In this document: in pieces, positions 45,777 to 54,428 of the stretch | Numbering within the stretch: position 1 is the first letter of the stretch | Layout: every line of letters begins with the position of its first letter | Assembly: GCF_003403035.1 (NCBI RefSeq) | Contig: NZ_QURN01000004.1 | Span: forward strand, 186,001-250,000 | Direction of reading: 5' to 3' | Length of the DNA stretch: 64,000 nucleotides | DNA from: Mesorhizobium denitrificans | GTDB taxonomy: Bacteria; Pseudomonadota; Alphaproteobacteria; Rhizobiales; Rhizobiaceae | The notes under the pieces: generated by a model | Told to the model about the DNA's origin: nothing | Databases searched by the model: none | The model's input: only the letters and a program-made list of their open reading frames with translations | Made by a program: the position numbers and the translations under genes

Positions 45777-46211
45777 CTAATCATCAACGCGCCGACTTCG
45801 CAATCGCTTGATTGCAGAGCGGCCAGCCTTGGACTTCAGTCGTCGCTCGACAGACCCCTTGGTCGGTTTGGTTTTCTTGCGCGGCGGCGGTGGCGGCTCG
45901 GCGGCTTTGGTGAGCAGTTCGACGAGACGTTCAAGAGCGTCAGCGCGATTGCGTTCTTGCGTGCGAAAGCGGGCTGCTTCGATCTGGATCACGCCATCAC
46001 GTGTTGCGCGCTGCCCCGCGAGTTTCAACGCACGAGCACGCACGCGCGGCGACAGACCGGGCGCATTTGCGGCATCGAAGCGAAGCTGTACCGCCGTCGC
46101 CACCTTGTTGACGTTTTGGCCGCCCGGCCCGGACGCGCGGATAAAGCTCTCGGTCAGGTCGTCGGGATGAATTGCAGCTTCGGCGCTGATATGGATGATT
46201 TCTTCCGCCAT
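45777..46211 (-). CDS. arfB: ribosome-rescue peptidyl-tRNA hydrolase ArfB (YaeJ)
   Basis: 144 residues from ATG 46211. It frees stalled ribosomes lacking a stop codon. The GGQ motif is at 30-32 in RASGPGGQNVNKV. The C-terminal tail is basic (PPPRKKTKPTKGSVERRLKSK, cited in part: KKTKPTKGSVERRLKSK) and would thread into the empty mRNA channel. Length is typical of ArfB, not RF1/RF2. It follows pckA on the same strand after the pckA terminator. Confidence 0.92.
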   Translation of the reverse strand: MAEEIIHISAEAAIHPDDLTESFIRASGPGGQNVNKVATAVQLRFDAANAPGLSPRVRARALKLAGQRATRDGVIQIEAARFRTQERNRADALERLVELLTKAAEPPPPPRKKTKPTKGSVERRLKSKAGRSAIKRLRSRRVDD

Positions 46212-46234
46212 GACGACTTGATGCCGCCTCACAC

Positions 46235-46266
46235 GAAAAAAGAAAAGGCCGGAAAATTATCCGGCC
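46235..46266 (-). terminator. Rho-independent terminator of pckA
   Basis: On the minus strand GGCCGGA (46266-46260) pairs with TCCGGCC (46253-46247) across a 6-base loop, followed by a U-rich tract from the A-rich 46235-46246. It begins 22 bases after the pckA stop. Confidence 0.88.
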
Positions 46267-46288
46267 CTTTCAGAAATGCATGAAGTGA

Positions 46289-47896
46289 TTATTCGGCGGC
46301 TACTTTCAGACCGGGCGCCGCGCCACGAACTCCATCGTCGACGTGATCCTCAAACTTGGCAAAGTTGGTGACAAACATGTCGACCAGCTTCTGAGCCTGA
46401 CGATCATAGGCGTTCGTATCGGCCCAGGTGGAGCGGGGATCGAGTATCTTGCTATCCACGCCGGGCACCGCAACCGGCACGTCAAAGCCGAAATTGGAGT
46501 CAGTGCGGAACTCGACGCCCTTGAGCGAACCATCCAGCGCAGCAGATAGCAGCGCACGGGTCGCCTTGATCGGCATACGATGGCCCACGCCGTAGGCACC
46601 GCCGGTCCAGCCGGTGTTTACGAGCCAGCAGTCAACGCCATGCTCAGCAATCAGTTCGCGCAGCAAATTGCCATACTCGGACGGATGGCGCGGCATGAAG
46701 GGCGCACCGAAGCAGGTCGAGAAAGTGGCCTCCGGCTCCGTCACGCCCTTTTCAGTGCCAGCGACCTTTGCTGTGTAGCCGGACAGGAAGTGATACATAG
46801 CCTGCGCAGGCGTGAGCTTTGCGATGGGCGGAAGCACGCCGAACGCGTCTGCGGTAAGCATAACAATGTTCTTCGGATGCGGGGCGCGGCCAGTGGCGCT
46901 GGCATTTGGAATGAAGTCCAGCGGATAGGCGCAGCGTGTGTTCTCGGTCAGCGACCCGTCATTGAAGTCGGGTGTGCGATTGGCGTCGAGAACGACGTTT
47001 TCAAGCACGGTGCCGAAACGCTGTGTCGTCGCAAAGATTTCAGGCTCGGCCTCAGCCGACAGGCGGATCGTTTTTGCGTAGCAGCCGCCTTCAAAATTGA
47101 AGATGCCTTCCGGCCCCCAGCCGTGCTCGTCGTCACCGATGAGTGTGCGGGAAGGATCAGCGGAAAGGGTTGTTTTGCCGGTGCCGGAAAGACCGAAGAA
47201 CACGGCAGAACTGCCCGCATCATCCGTGTTGGCGGAGCAATGCATAGGCATGACGCCAGCTTTCGGCAGCAGGAAGTTCAGCGCGGTGAACACAGATTTC
47301 TTCATCTCGCCCGCGTAAGACGTGCCGCCAATCAGAACGATCATGCGCGTCAGATCGACTGCGATGATGGTTTGCGTGCGCGTACCGTGACGGGCGGGGT
47401 CTGCCTTGAAGGACGGTAGGTCGATGATGGTCATCTTCGGTTCGAACGCGGCCAGCGAAGCGCGGTCGGGCCGGATCAGCAGATTGCGGATGAAGAGCGA
47501 ATGCCAAGCATATTCGGTGACCACGCGCACCGGCAAACTGTTGGCTGGATCGGCACCGCCGACAAGATCCTGCACGAACAGGTCCAGCGAACCGGCCTGC
47601 GCAAGAAAATCTTCCAGCAGAATGTCGAAATGTTCCGACGAGATGGCCGCGTTGTTGTCCCACCAAACGGTGTTTTCCGTGGTGGCATCGCGCACAACGA
47701 ACTTGTCCTTCGGCGAGCGGCCGGTGTGCTGGCCGGTATAGGCGACCAGCGCGCCCTCTGCGGTGATCTTCGCTTCACCGCGCCTGATTGCCTGCTCATA
47801 GAGCTCGGCTGCAGCGAGATTCGCCCGGACCTCTCCGCTGGTTACAAGATCCTTGCCCGCAAGCCGTGCAACCGGCTTGTGCCCATTCGATGCCAT
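46289..47896 (-). CDS. pckA: phosphoenolpyruvate carboxykinase (ATP)
   Basis: 535 residues from ATG 47896, preceded by GGGGAA. It turns oxaloacetate into phosphoenolpyruvate, the entry to gluconeogenesis. The P-loop is [14 protein letters not shown], followed by IGDDEHGW. The N-terminal [15 protein letters not shown] and [13 protein letters not shown] segments are typical. Next to chvI-chvG, as throughout the Hyphomicrobiales, though here two XRE genes lie in between. Palindromes upstream (47992-48016) may be repressor sites. Confidence 0.95.
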   Translation of the reverse strand: MASNGHKPVARLAGKDLVTSGEVRANLAAAELYEQAIRRGEAKITAEGALVAYTGQHTGRSPKDKFVVRDATTENTVWWDNNAAISSEHFDILLEDFLAQAGSLDLFVQDLVGGADPANSLPVRVVTEYAWHSLFIRNLLIRPDRASLAAFEPKMTIIDLPSFKADPARHGTRTQTIIAVDLTRMIVLIGGTSYAGEMKKSVFTALNFLLPKAGVMPMHCSANTDDAGSSAVFFGLSGTGKTTLSADPSRTLIGDDEHGWGPEGIFNFEGGCYAKTIRLSAEAEPEIFATTQRFGTVLENVVLDANRTPDFNDGSLTENTRCAYPLDFIPNASATGRAPHPKNIVMLTADAFGVLPPIAKLTPAQAMYHFLSGYTAKVAGTEKGVTEPEATFSTCFGAPFMPRHPSEYGNLLRELIAEHGVDCWLVNTGWTGGAYGVGHRMPIKATRALLSAALDGSLKGVEFRTDSNFGFDVPVAVPGVDSKILDPRSTWADTNAYDRQAQKLVDMFVTNFAKFEDHVDDGVRGAAPGLKVAAE

Positions 47897-47991
47897 TCGA
47901 CGTTCCCCTGTTATATGCCGCCAGTTTCGGTTCGATGAACGCCACTCGCTGCTCGTCGTTATGGCGCACTCTAGCGGAACCAGAAAAACCA

Positions 47992-48016
47992 AATGATTTC
48001 AAATCATTAATCGATT
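47992..48016 (-). promoter_or_regulatory. palindromes in the pckA upstream region
   Basis: AATGATTTCAAATCATT (47992-48008) is a 17-base palindrome about a central C, immediately followed by AATCGATT (48009-48016), a CG-centred 8-base palindrome like those bound by LacI-family proteins. Both are about 96-120 bases upstream of the pckA start in AT-rich DNA. In Sinorhizobium pckA is controlled by the LacI-type PckR; whether this is its site is not known. Confidence 0.4.
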
Positions 48017-48093
48017 TAAAAAATGATCAAACTATTTCAATCGTTTAAAAAGTGTAGGAAAATCGGTTGAATTTCGACTGGTCCGGCCAGATT

Positions 48094-48345
48094 TCATCGC
48101 GAAACGTTCTTGCACGCAGGACCGATCAATTCCGCTAGATCGACTTGCACCGCATAAGCCACCCGCAGCGCTTCTTGCAACGTGATTTCGTTTTTTCCGA
48201 GTTCACACTGGTCGAGCTTATCTTCCGGCACGCCCGAGAGGCGCGCGAGCACTTTCAACGGCATCCTCTGTTTCAGCCTTGCAGCATGGATGTTTTGGCC
48301 GATGGTCAGGCACAGATGGCGTAAGAGATGCGTGCGGTAGTCCAT
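48094..48345 (-). CDS. XRE-family helix-turn-helix protein
   Basis: 83 residues, essentially one HTH domain: IGQNIHAARLKQRMPLKVLA (15-34), LSGVPEDKLDQCELGKNEIT and a third helical part up to LIGP. Cro/C1-like DNA-binding proteins of this size are often autoregulators or partners of toxins, but no toxin gene is adjacent. It lies between pckA and the divergent second XRE gene. Confidence 0.8.
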   Translation of the reverse strand: MDYRTHLLRHLCLTIGQNIHAARLKQRMPLKVLARLSGVPEDKLDQCELGKNEITLQEALRVAYAVQVDLAELIGPACKNVSR

Positions 48346-48470
48346 GTTCGCCTAACCCCGATACCGCATGGAAGCGCGCTCGCCCGGAACGATCTGTTTT
48401 GGCGCGCAAATATTGGAAGAGTTGATACGTCGTGATAAGCAATTCTAGATTTCACCAAAATCAATACAGT

Positions 48471-48499
48471 GTAATATAAAATAAGAACAGGGTAATATA
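48471..48499. promoter_or_regulatory. 21-bp-spaced direct repeat between the divergent XRE genes
   Basis: GTAATATA occurs at 48471-48478 and 48492-48499, a 21-base period (two helical turns) just before the second XRE start. Such spacing fits an autoregulatory operator or overlapping -10 boxes. The 48346-48470 remainder shows nothing else clear. Confidence 0.4.
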
Positions 48500-48736
48500 T
48501 TGACCCCCTCACAAGTGCGGATGGCGCGTGCAGCGCTCAAAATTGGTGTTCGAGAGTTGGCTGTCATGTCAAACGTCACCACCGCTACCATAACACGCTA
48601 CGAGAATGAGCGGGGAGGCATGCACGCCGATACTCGCGATAGGGTTCAAGAAGCGCTCGAATCCGCGGGTGTTGAGTTCATTGCCGAGAATGGCGGTGGC
48701 GTGGGCGTAAGGCTGCGAAAGAGCAAGTCAATATAA
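48500..48736 (+). CDS. XRE-family helix-turn-helix regulator
   Basis: 78 residues with a probable TTG start at 48500; the in-frame ATG at 48521 would remove the conserved MTPSQVR beginning. HTH: ARAALKIGVRELAVMSNV then TTATITRYENERGG (recognition helix), and a C-terminal LESAGVEFI with GGVGVRLRK. Small regulators of this shape are common in rhizobial chromosomes and prophage remnants. Target unknown; probably itself and the divergent XRE gene. Confidence 0.8.
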   Translation: MTPSQVRMARAALKIGVRELAVMSNVTTATITRYENERGGMHADTRDRVQEALESAGVEFIAENGGGVGVRLRKSKSI

Positions 48737-48879
48737 GTTACTCTTGTGGGCAAAATGAGCGGTTTAGCCCTCGTCGTGTGACATTGCCGGGAATCTGTGC
48801 CACATTTTGTACCCAATTTGTTTTGCATGAGCCATTCATGAACTGAAGGGACATGCAGCGAATGAAGGAGCCGCAGGAC

Positions 48880-49581
48880 ATGGCGACAGTCGCCCTCGTA
48901 GACGACGACAGGAACATTCTAACTTCTGTTTCGATCGCCCTTGAATCAGAAGGCTACCGGGTGGAGACCTACACCGACGGTGCTTCGGCCTTGGAAGGAT
49001 TGTCGGCGCGCCCGCCAAATCTTGCCATTCTCGATATCAAGATGCCGCGCATGGATGGCATGGAACTTCTGCGCCGTCTTCGCCAGAAGACCGATCTGCC
49101 TGTGATCTTCCTCACCTCCAAGGACGATGAGATCGATGAGTTGTTCGGCCTGAAAATGGGCGCGGACGATTTCATTCGAAAGCCATTCTCCCAGCGGTTG
49201 CTGGTGGAGCGCGTAAAAGCAGTTCTGCGCCGCGCAAGCGCGCGCGAAGCAGGTGCAAAAGCGCCTACGCAGCAAGCGCGGTCGCTGGAGCGCGGGCAGT
49301 TGGTGATGGATCAGGAGCGTCACACCTGCACCTGGAAGGGCGAACCGGTTACGCTGACCGTTACCGAATTTTTGATCCTGCATTCGCTGGCGCAGCGCCC
49401 CGGCGTCGTGAAAAGCCGCGATGCGCTGATGGATTCGGCCTATGACGAACAGGTTTATGTTGACGACCGCACCATCGATAGCCACATCAAGCGTCTTCGG
49501 AAGAAGTTCAAGGCGGTGGATGACGATTTCGAGATGATCGAAACGCTTTATGGCGTGGGATATCGGTTCCGCGAGGCATAA
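48880..49581 (+). CDS. chvI: response regulator ChvI (BvrR-type)
   Basis: 233 residues from ATG 48880, with AAGGAG at 48865-48870; ATGs at 48853 and 48862 are also in frame but extend beyond the conserved VALVDDDRN start. Receiver: D8-D10, phosphoacceptor D52 ([10 protein letters not shown]), [20 protein letters not shown]-terminal winged helix of the OmpR family ([19 protein letters not shown]). With ChvG it controls envelope, exopolysaccharide and acid or host-related genes in rhizobia, Agrobacterium and Brucella. The kinase gene follows 39 bases later. Confidence 0.94.
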   Translation: MATVALVDDDRNILTSVSIALESEGYRVETYTDGASALEGLSARPPNLAILDIKMPRMDGMELLRRLRQKTDLPVIFLTSKDDEIDELFGLKMGADDFIRKPFSQRLLVERVKAVLRRASAREAGAKAPTQQARSLERGQLVMDQERHTCTWKGEPVTLTVTEFLILHSLAQRPGVVKSRDALMDSAYDEQVYVDDRTIDSHIKRLRKKFKAVDDDFEMIETLYGVGYRFREA

Positions 49582-49620
49582 GCATTTCGCCACGCGGCAG
49601 GACGCAACGGACTCTGGTGA

Positions 49621-51399
49621 ATGGCAGTTGAGGTGCATTCGAGCAGGCCGGCCGCGGCAAAGCCGCGTCGGCGCTTTGCGCCAAAATTTCTGCGGCGAGC
49701 CGGTGCTTCGGTGCGCACCTTTCTTGAACACCATCTGTTTTCGAGTCTCACGCGGCGCATTCTGATTCTTAATCTTGCCGCGCTGGCAGTGCTGGTGGTG
49801 GGCGTTCTCTATCTTAACCAGTTCCGCGATGGGCTTATCGATGCGCGCGTAGAAAGCCTGCGCACGCAGGGCGAGATCATTGCAGGCGCAATTGCGGCTT
49901 CGGCGACGGTCGAGACGGATTCGCTCAACATCGATCCCGAAAAGCTGTTCGAACTGCAGGCAGGCGAGAATCTTGGGCCGGGGGCGGACCTTGAGAGTCT
50001 CGACTTTCCAATCAATCCGGAAAAGGTTGCGCCGGTCCTGCGCCGTTTGATTTCACCAACGCGAACCCGCGCGCGCGTCTACGACCGGGATGCGAATCTG
50101 TTGCTGGATTCGCGGCATCTTTATTCGCGTGGACAGATATTGCGCTACGACCTACCGCCGGTGGATGACGAAGAGAACGGCATTCTGGATCGCGCCGAGA
50201 GGTTCATCTTTGATCTTTTCCGCAACACAGATCTGCCGGTCTATAAGGAGCAGCCCGGCGGAAGCGGCGCGGGATTTCCTGAGATTATGACAGCGCTTAC
50301 GGGTAGCCCCGCTACGCAGGTGCGCGTCAATGAGCAGGGCGAGCAGATCGTTTCCGTGGCGGTGCCCATCCAGCGCTTCCGAGCGGTTTTGGGTGTTCTC
50401 ATGCTTTCCACCGAAGGCGCTGACATCGACAAGATCGTTGCGGGCGAGCGGCGCGCCATTCTGCGTGTGTTTGGTGTCGCCGCTCTGGCGAATGCGGTGC
50501 TGTCCGTGCTGCTGGCATCTACGATTGCGAACCCGCTGCGTCGGCTATCGGCTGCGGCTGTGCGTGTGCGCCGTGGCGTGAAGAAGCGCGAGGAAATTCC
50601 AGACTTTTCGGCGCGGCAGGATGAGATCGGCAATCTTTCCGTTGCTGTCCGCGACATGACGAATGCGCTCTATGCACGCATCGACGCAATTGAAAGCTTT
50701 GCGGCCGATGTGAGCCACGAGCTGAAGAACCCACTGACATCCCTGCGCAGCGCCGTCGAGACGCTGCCGCTTGCGAAAAACGAGACGTCACGCGATCGGC
50801 TGATGCAAGTGATTCAGCATGATGTGAGGCGGCTCGACCGACTGATAACCGACATTTCCGACGCATCGCGCCTTGATGCGGAATTGGCGCGAGAGGATGC
50901 CCAGCGGGTCGATCTGCGCAAATTCATGACGGACCTGGTGGCGGCTTCGCAGGATACGAGCCGCAACAAGAAGCGAGTTGATATTGAGTTCGTGGCCGAA
51001 AAGCCACCGCAAGGCGTCAAGGGGTTCTTTGTCAGCGGTCACGAGTCGCGTTTGGGTCAGGTGATGACGAACCTGATCGAAAACGCGCGCTCGTTTGTGC
51101 CGGACGAAGGCGGAAAGATCATTGTGCGGCTTGCGCGTGCCGGCAAATTCAATGTGGTTTCGGTCGAGGACAACGGACCGGGCATTCGCGTTGAAAAAAT
51201 TGACCGCATTTTTGAGCGCTTTTATACGGACCGACCATCAAGCGAAGCGTTTGGTCAGAATTCCGGCCTTGGGCTCTCCATCAGTCGCCAGATTGTCGAG
51301 GCGCACGGCGGCAGGTTGATCGCCGAAAATATTCCCGGCGCAAAGCCGGGTGATCTCAAGGGCGCTCGCTTTGTGGCAAGCTTCCCTGCCGAAAGCTGA
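49621..51399 (+). CDS. chvG: sensor histidine kinase ChvG (ExoS/BvrS-type)
   Basis: 592 residues. N-terminal cytoplasmic segment, membrane helix at about 47-67, a periplasmic sensor region of about 210 residues, a second helix at about 285-305, HAMP-like linker, then the H-box DVSHELKNPLTSLRSAVETL with phosphoacceptor H366, and an ATPase domain (NLIENARSF, EDNGPGI, GLGLSISRQIVEAHGG). The periplasmic repressor ExoR is the known partner in Sinorhizobium; it is not in this window. Confidence 0.93.
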   Translation: MAVEVHSSRPAAAKPRRRFAPKFLRRAGASVRTFLEHHLFSSLTRRILILNLAALAVLVVGVLYLNQFRDGLIDARVESLRTQGEIIAGAIAASATVETDSLNIDPEKLFELQAGENLGPGADLESLDFPINPEKVAPVLRRLISPTRTRARVYDRDANLLLDSRHLYSRGQILRYDLPPVDDEENGILDRAERFIFDLFRNTDLPVYKEQPGGSGAGFPEIMTALTGSPATQVRVNEQGEQIVSVAVPIQRFRAVLGVLMLSTEGADIDKIVAGERRAILRVFGVAALANAVLSVLLASTIANPLRRLSAAAVRVRRGVKKREEIPDFSARQDEIGNLSVAVRDMTNALYARIDAIESFAADVSHELKNPLTSLRSAVETLPLAKNETSRDRLMQVIQHDVRRLDRLITDISDASRLDAELAREDAQRVDLRKFMTDLVAASQDTSRNKKRVDIEFVAEKPPQGVKGFFVSGHESRLGQVMTNLIENARSFVPDEGGKIIVRLARAGKFNVVSVEDNGPGIRVEKIDRIFERFYTDRPSSEAFGQNSGLGLSISRQIVEAHGGRLIAENIPGAKPGDLKGARFVASFPAES

Positions 51400-51407
51400 T
51401 AGCTGGA

Positions 51408-51875
51408 ATGGCCGATAATTTGCATGGCACGGCGGTAATTCTCGGTGACCGCGGCGTGTTTATCCAGGGCAGGTCCGGTACGGGGAAAACCGAGCTGGCG
51501 CTGGAATTGCTGGCGAGAGTCCAGTCCTGTGGCCAGTTTGCGCGGCTCGTTGCTGACGATCAGCTATTCACATCATCTGCGGGCGGAAAGCTCCTGATGA
51601 CCGCACCTGAGACGATTGTGGGCATGGTCGAGGTCAGGGGGCTGGGTCCCCGTTCGATCGCCGTGCAGGGTAAGGCGGTTATCGATCTGGTGGTGACACT
51701 CGTAGATCCCAAGCAGGCAGAACGGATGCCGGAATCCAGCTTTGTGACCCTTCATTCCGTCCGGCTGCCGGAGCTTAAACTTGCGGCGCATAACGTGCAT
51801 GACGCAGCGTCAGTTGTACTTGCACAACTGGACATTGGCCTTTTTGATGCTGTGTATATGCGGCAAAATGGCTAA
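51408..51875 (+). CDS. hprK: HPr kinase/phosphorylase, short alphaproteobacterial type
   Basis: 155 residues, lacking the N-terminal domain of Gram-positive HprK; this short form is normal in alphaproteobacteria, so it is not a truncation. P-loop GRSGTGKT at 21-28, Cap region, and the HprK signature VEVRGLGPRSI. It phosphorylates a serine of HPr, whose gene is at 52405. It follows chvG by 8 bases and links envelope signalling to the regulatory PTS. Confidence 0.92.
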   Translation: MADNLHGTAVILGDRGVFIQGRSGTGKTELALELLARVQSCGQFARLVADDQLFTSSAGGKLLMTAPETIVGMVEVRGLGPRSIAVQGKAVIDLVVTLVDPKQAERMPESSFVTLHSVRLPELKLAAHNVHDAASVVLAQLDIGLFDAVYMRQNG

Positions 51876-52006
51876 GCCGGCTGCAAATTGGCACTTGTAA
51901 ACGGGCTCCGGCTCGACAAGATAGCGCTCCACCAAGCGCCCCCCGGGTTGCGGGGGTTGAGTTGAGTGAGGCCAGCGATAACGGCCATACCAGGAGCCAG
52001 TACAGT

Positions 52007-52408
52007 ATGATCGGACTCGTGCTCGTCACGCACGGACGGTTGGCCGAAGAGTTCCGCAATGCGGTCGAACATGTCGTTGGACCTCAGGAGCGGCTGGCAA
52101 CAGTTTCCATCGACGCCGACGATGATATGGAGCAACGCCGTCAGGACATTGTCGAAGCCGTTGCTGCGGTCGACAATGGCTCAGGCGTGATTGTGCTGAC
52201 GGATATGTTTGGCGGCACGCCGTCGAACCTGGCTATCTCCGTTATGGAGGCTGGGCGCGTAGAGGTTATCGCGGGTGTGAACCTTCCGATGCTCATCAAG
52301 CTTTCGTCAATCCGGAAGGGCAATGATCTGGCGAAAGCAATCGAGGAAGCACAGATGGCGGGACGCAAATACATCAACGTCGCCAGCCAACTCCTCGCCG
52401 GAAAGTGA
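52007..52408 (+). CDS. manX: PTS EIIA component, mannose type
   Basis: 133 residues from ATG 52007. Residues 1-12 (MIGLVLVTHGRL) carry the phosphorylated H9; LTDMFGGTPSNLAIS is the second signature. In alphaproteobacteria this EIIA-Man has no matching sugar permease and serves regulation. EI is not in the window. The stop overlaps the ptsH start (GTGA). Confidence 0.9.
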   Translation: MIGLVLVTHGRLAEEFRNAVEHVVGPQERLATVSIDADDDMEQRRQDIVEAVAAVDNGSGVIVLTDMFGGTPSNLAISVMEAGRVEVIAGVNLPMLIKLSSIRKGNDLAKAIEEAQMAGRKYINVASQLLAGK

Positions 52409-52701
52409 CAGGTTTAATGTCGGCGCAAATTGATAATTCCCGTGATGTTTTGATCGTCAATCAACGCGGACTGCACGCGCGGGCTTCGGCCAAGTTCGTG
52501 CAAACTGCGGGCAGCTTCGATGCTGATGTTTCGGTTGAGAAGGACGGCATGAAGGTTGGCGGCACATCGATCATGGGATTGATGATGCTCGCGGCAAGCC
52601 CCGGCTGCCATATCCGCATCTCTGCGACTGGGCCGCAGGCGGAAGAAGCAATTCGAGCGCTGGAAGCGCTTGTATGCGACCGATTTGGCGAAGAGATCTG
52701 A
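52405..52701 (+). CDS. ptsH: phosphocarrier protein HPr
   Basis: 98 residues from GTG 52405, or 94 from ATG 52417. The active-site histidine lies in NQRGLHARASAKF (H24 counted from the GTG). The regulatory serine region GGTSIMGLMMLAAS is the HprK target. Together with hprK and manX it forms an incomplete, regulatory phosphorelay. Confidence 0.92.
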   Translation: MTGLMSAQIDNSRDVLIVNQRGLHARASAKFVQTAGSFDADVSVEKDGMKVGGTSIMGLMMLAASPGCHIRISATGPQAEEAIRALEALVCDRFGEEI

Positions 52702-52843
52702 TCCAGAAAGACATAGAGAGATAAAGATTTGTTTATGTAACATTGCCGAAATGGTGCGTTTCTGCTAGGAGGCGGCAAAATTTGCCGGTGGCTATGAGTG
52801 GCTGACCGGTGGATCGCCAATCATTTCAAGCAGGATCACGCAT
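52702..52843 (+). promoter_or_regulatory. ahcY leader with hairpin and mini-ORF
   Basis: CGGCAAAATTTGCCG (52773-52787) is a palindromic hairpin directly after an AGGAGG (52767-52772). Six bases past the hairpin stands ATG AGT GGC TGA (52794-52805). Folding of the hairpin would bring the ribosome site within reach of this three-codon frame. I see no match to the SAH riboswitch layout I know. A regulatory role is speculative. Confidence 0.3.
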
Positions 52844-54244
52844 ATGGCCGCCCATAAAGACTATGTCGTCGCAGATATTTCGCTTGCTGCCTGGGGCCGC
52901 AAGGAAATCGAGATTGCAGAAACCGAAATGCCCGGCCTGATGGCCTGCCGTGAAGAGTTCGGGCCAAGCCAGCCGCTCAAGGGCGCGCGCATCAGCGGAT
53001 CGCTGCATATGACGATCCAGACCGCAGTGCTGATCGAAACGCTGAAGGCGCTCGGCGCTGACGTTCGCTGGGCTTCCTGCAACATCTTCTCCACACAGGA
53101 CCACGCGGCTGCGGCAATTGCCGAGACGGGCACGCCTGTGTTCGCGGTGAAGGGCGAATCCCTGACCGAATACTGGGAATATACGGATCGCATTTTCCAG
53201 TGGACCGATGGCGGCCCGACCAACATGATCCTTGATGATGGTGGCGACGCCACCATGTACATTCTGATTGGCGCGCGCGCTGAAGCCGGTGAAGATGTGC
53301 TATCCAAGCCGGGCAACGAGGAAGAGGAAATCCTCTTTGCGCAGATCAAGAAGCGCATGGCCGCAACGCCGGGCTTTTTCACCAAGCAGCGTGAAGCGAT
53401 CCGTGGCGTGACGGAAGAAACGACGACCGGCGTCAATCGCCTCTATCAGCTTCAGAAGAACGGCCTGCTGCCGTTCCCCGCAATTAACGTCAATGATTCC
53501 GTGACCAAGTCGAAGTTCGACAACAAGTATGGCTGCAAGGAGTCGCTGGTGGACGGCATTCGCCGTGCAACCGACACCATGATGGCCGGCAAGGTCGCCG
53601 TTGTTTGCGGCTATGGCGATGTGGGCAAGGGTTCTGCTGCTTCGCTGCGCGGCGCCGGCGCGCGCGTCAAGGTTACGGAAGTTGATCCGATCTGCGCGCT
53701 TCAGGCCGCAATGGACGGCTTCGAGGTAGTGACGCTCGAAGACGCTGCTCCAAATGCGGACATTGTCATTACCACCACAGGCAACAAGGATGTCATCACG
53801 CTCGACCACATGCGCGCGATGAAGGATATGGTCATCGTTGGAAACATCGGCCATTTCGACAATGAGATTCAGGTGGTCGCGCTGCGCAATCTCAAGTGGA
53901 CGAACATCAAGCCGCAGGTGGACATGATCACCTTCCCCGATGACAAGCGCTTGCTGCTCTTGTCGGAAGGTCGTCTGCTGAATCTCGGCAATGCCACCGG
54001 ACATCCGAGCTTCGTTATGTCTGCATCCTTCACCAATCAGACCTTGGCGCAGATCGAGCTTTGGACCAATCAAGGCAAGTACGAAAACAAGGTCTACGTG
54101 CTGCCGAAGCACCTCGACGAGAAGGTCGCGCGCTTGCATCTGGACAAGCTTGGCGCGAAGCTGACCCAACTCAGCAACGAGCAGGCGAGCTATATCGGCG
54201 TTACGCCGCAGGGGCCTTACAAGGCTGACCACTACCGCTATTAA
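52844..54244 (+). CDS. ahcY: adenosylhomocysteinase
   Basis: 466 residues. It splits S-adenosylhomocysteine into adenosine and homocysteine, keeping methylation going. NAD-binding motif [13 protein letters not shown]; substrate residues in DDGGDATM and [11 protein letters not shown]; the C-terminal KADHYRY is universal. The insert after residue 150 is the bacterial long-form type. It follows the PTS genes and precedes the DivL-like gene, the conserved order in rhizobia. Confidence 0.96.
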   Translation: MAAHKDYVVADISLAAWGRKEIEIAETEMPGLMACREEFGPSQPLKGARISGSLHMTIQTAVLIETLKALGADVRWASCNIFSTQDHAAAAIAETGTPVFAVKGESLTEYWEYTDRIFQWTDGGPTNMILDDGGDATMYILIGARAEAGEDVLSKPGNEEEEILFAQIKKRMAATPGFFTKQREAIRGVTEETTTGVNRLYQLQKNGLLPFPAINVNDSVTKSKFDNKYGCKESLVDGIRRATDTMMAGKVAVVCGYGDVGKGSAASLRGAGARVKVTEVDPICALQAAMDGFEVVTLEDAAPNADIVITTTGNKDVITLDHMRAMKDMVIVGNIGHFDNEIQVVALRNLKWTNIKPQVDMITFPDDKRLLLLSEGRLLNLGNATGHPSFVMSASFTNQTLAQIELWTNQGKYENKVYVLPKHLDEKVARLHLDKLGAKLTQLSNEQASYIGVTPQGPYKADHYRY

Positions 54245-54273
54245 CCATTCCTGAAAAAACACAACATATTGTG

Positions 54274-54305
54274 GCCGGGCGCTTGACTTTTCGCCCGGCT
54301 CATAT
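54274..54305 (+). terminator. probable terminator after ahcY
   Basis: GCCGGGCG (54274-54281) and CGCCCGGC (54292-54299) form a perfect 8-bp stem with a 10-base loop 29 bases after the ahcY stop, followed by TCATATTTTT. Confidence 0.75.
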
Positions 54306-54428
54306 TTTTCGCACGCGCCTCCTTCACGCCGATTCGCCCATTCGGTATCTTAGTGATTCGCAGCGCTCGTTAATCACTGGCGGGGAGCAAGTGAGCGCGA
54401 AGCACCGTTTGCGGCGGAGAGGTATAAA

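Noticed and set aside
46580-47419. Long plus-strand frame opposite pckA
   Set aside because: Antisense to conserved pckA sequence, no recognisable motif, and no ribosome site.
51408-51875. hprK as a truncated pseudogene
   Set aside because: The missing N-terminal domain is normal for alphaproteobacterial HprK; the P-loop and signature motif are intact.
52702-52843. SAH riboswitch before ahcY
   Set aside because: The leader has a hairpin but I could not fit the conserved core and pseudoknot of the known SAH riboswitch. A covariance-model search would decide.
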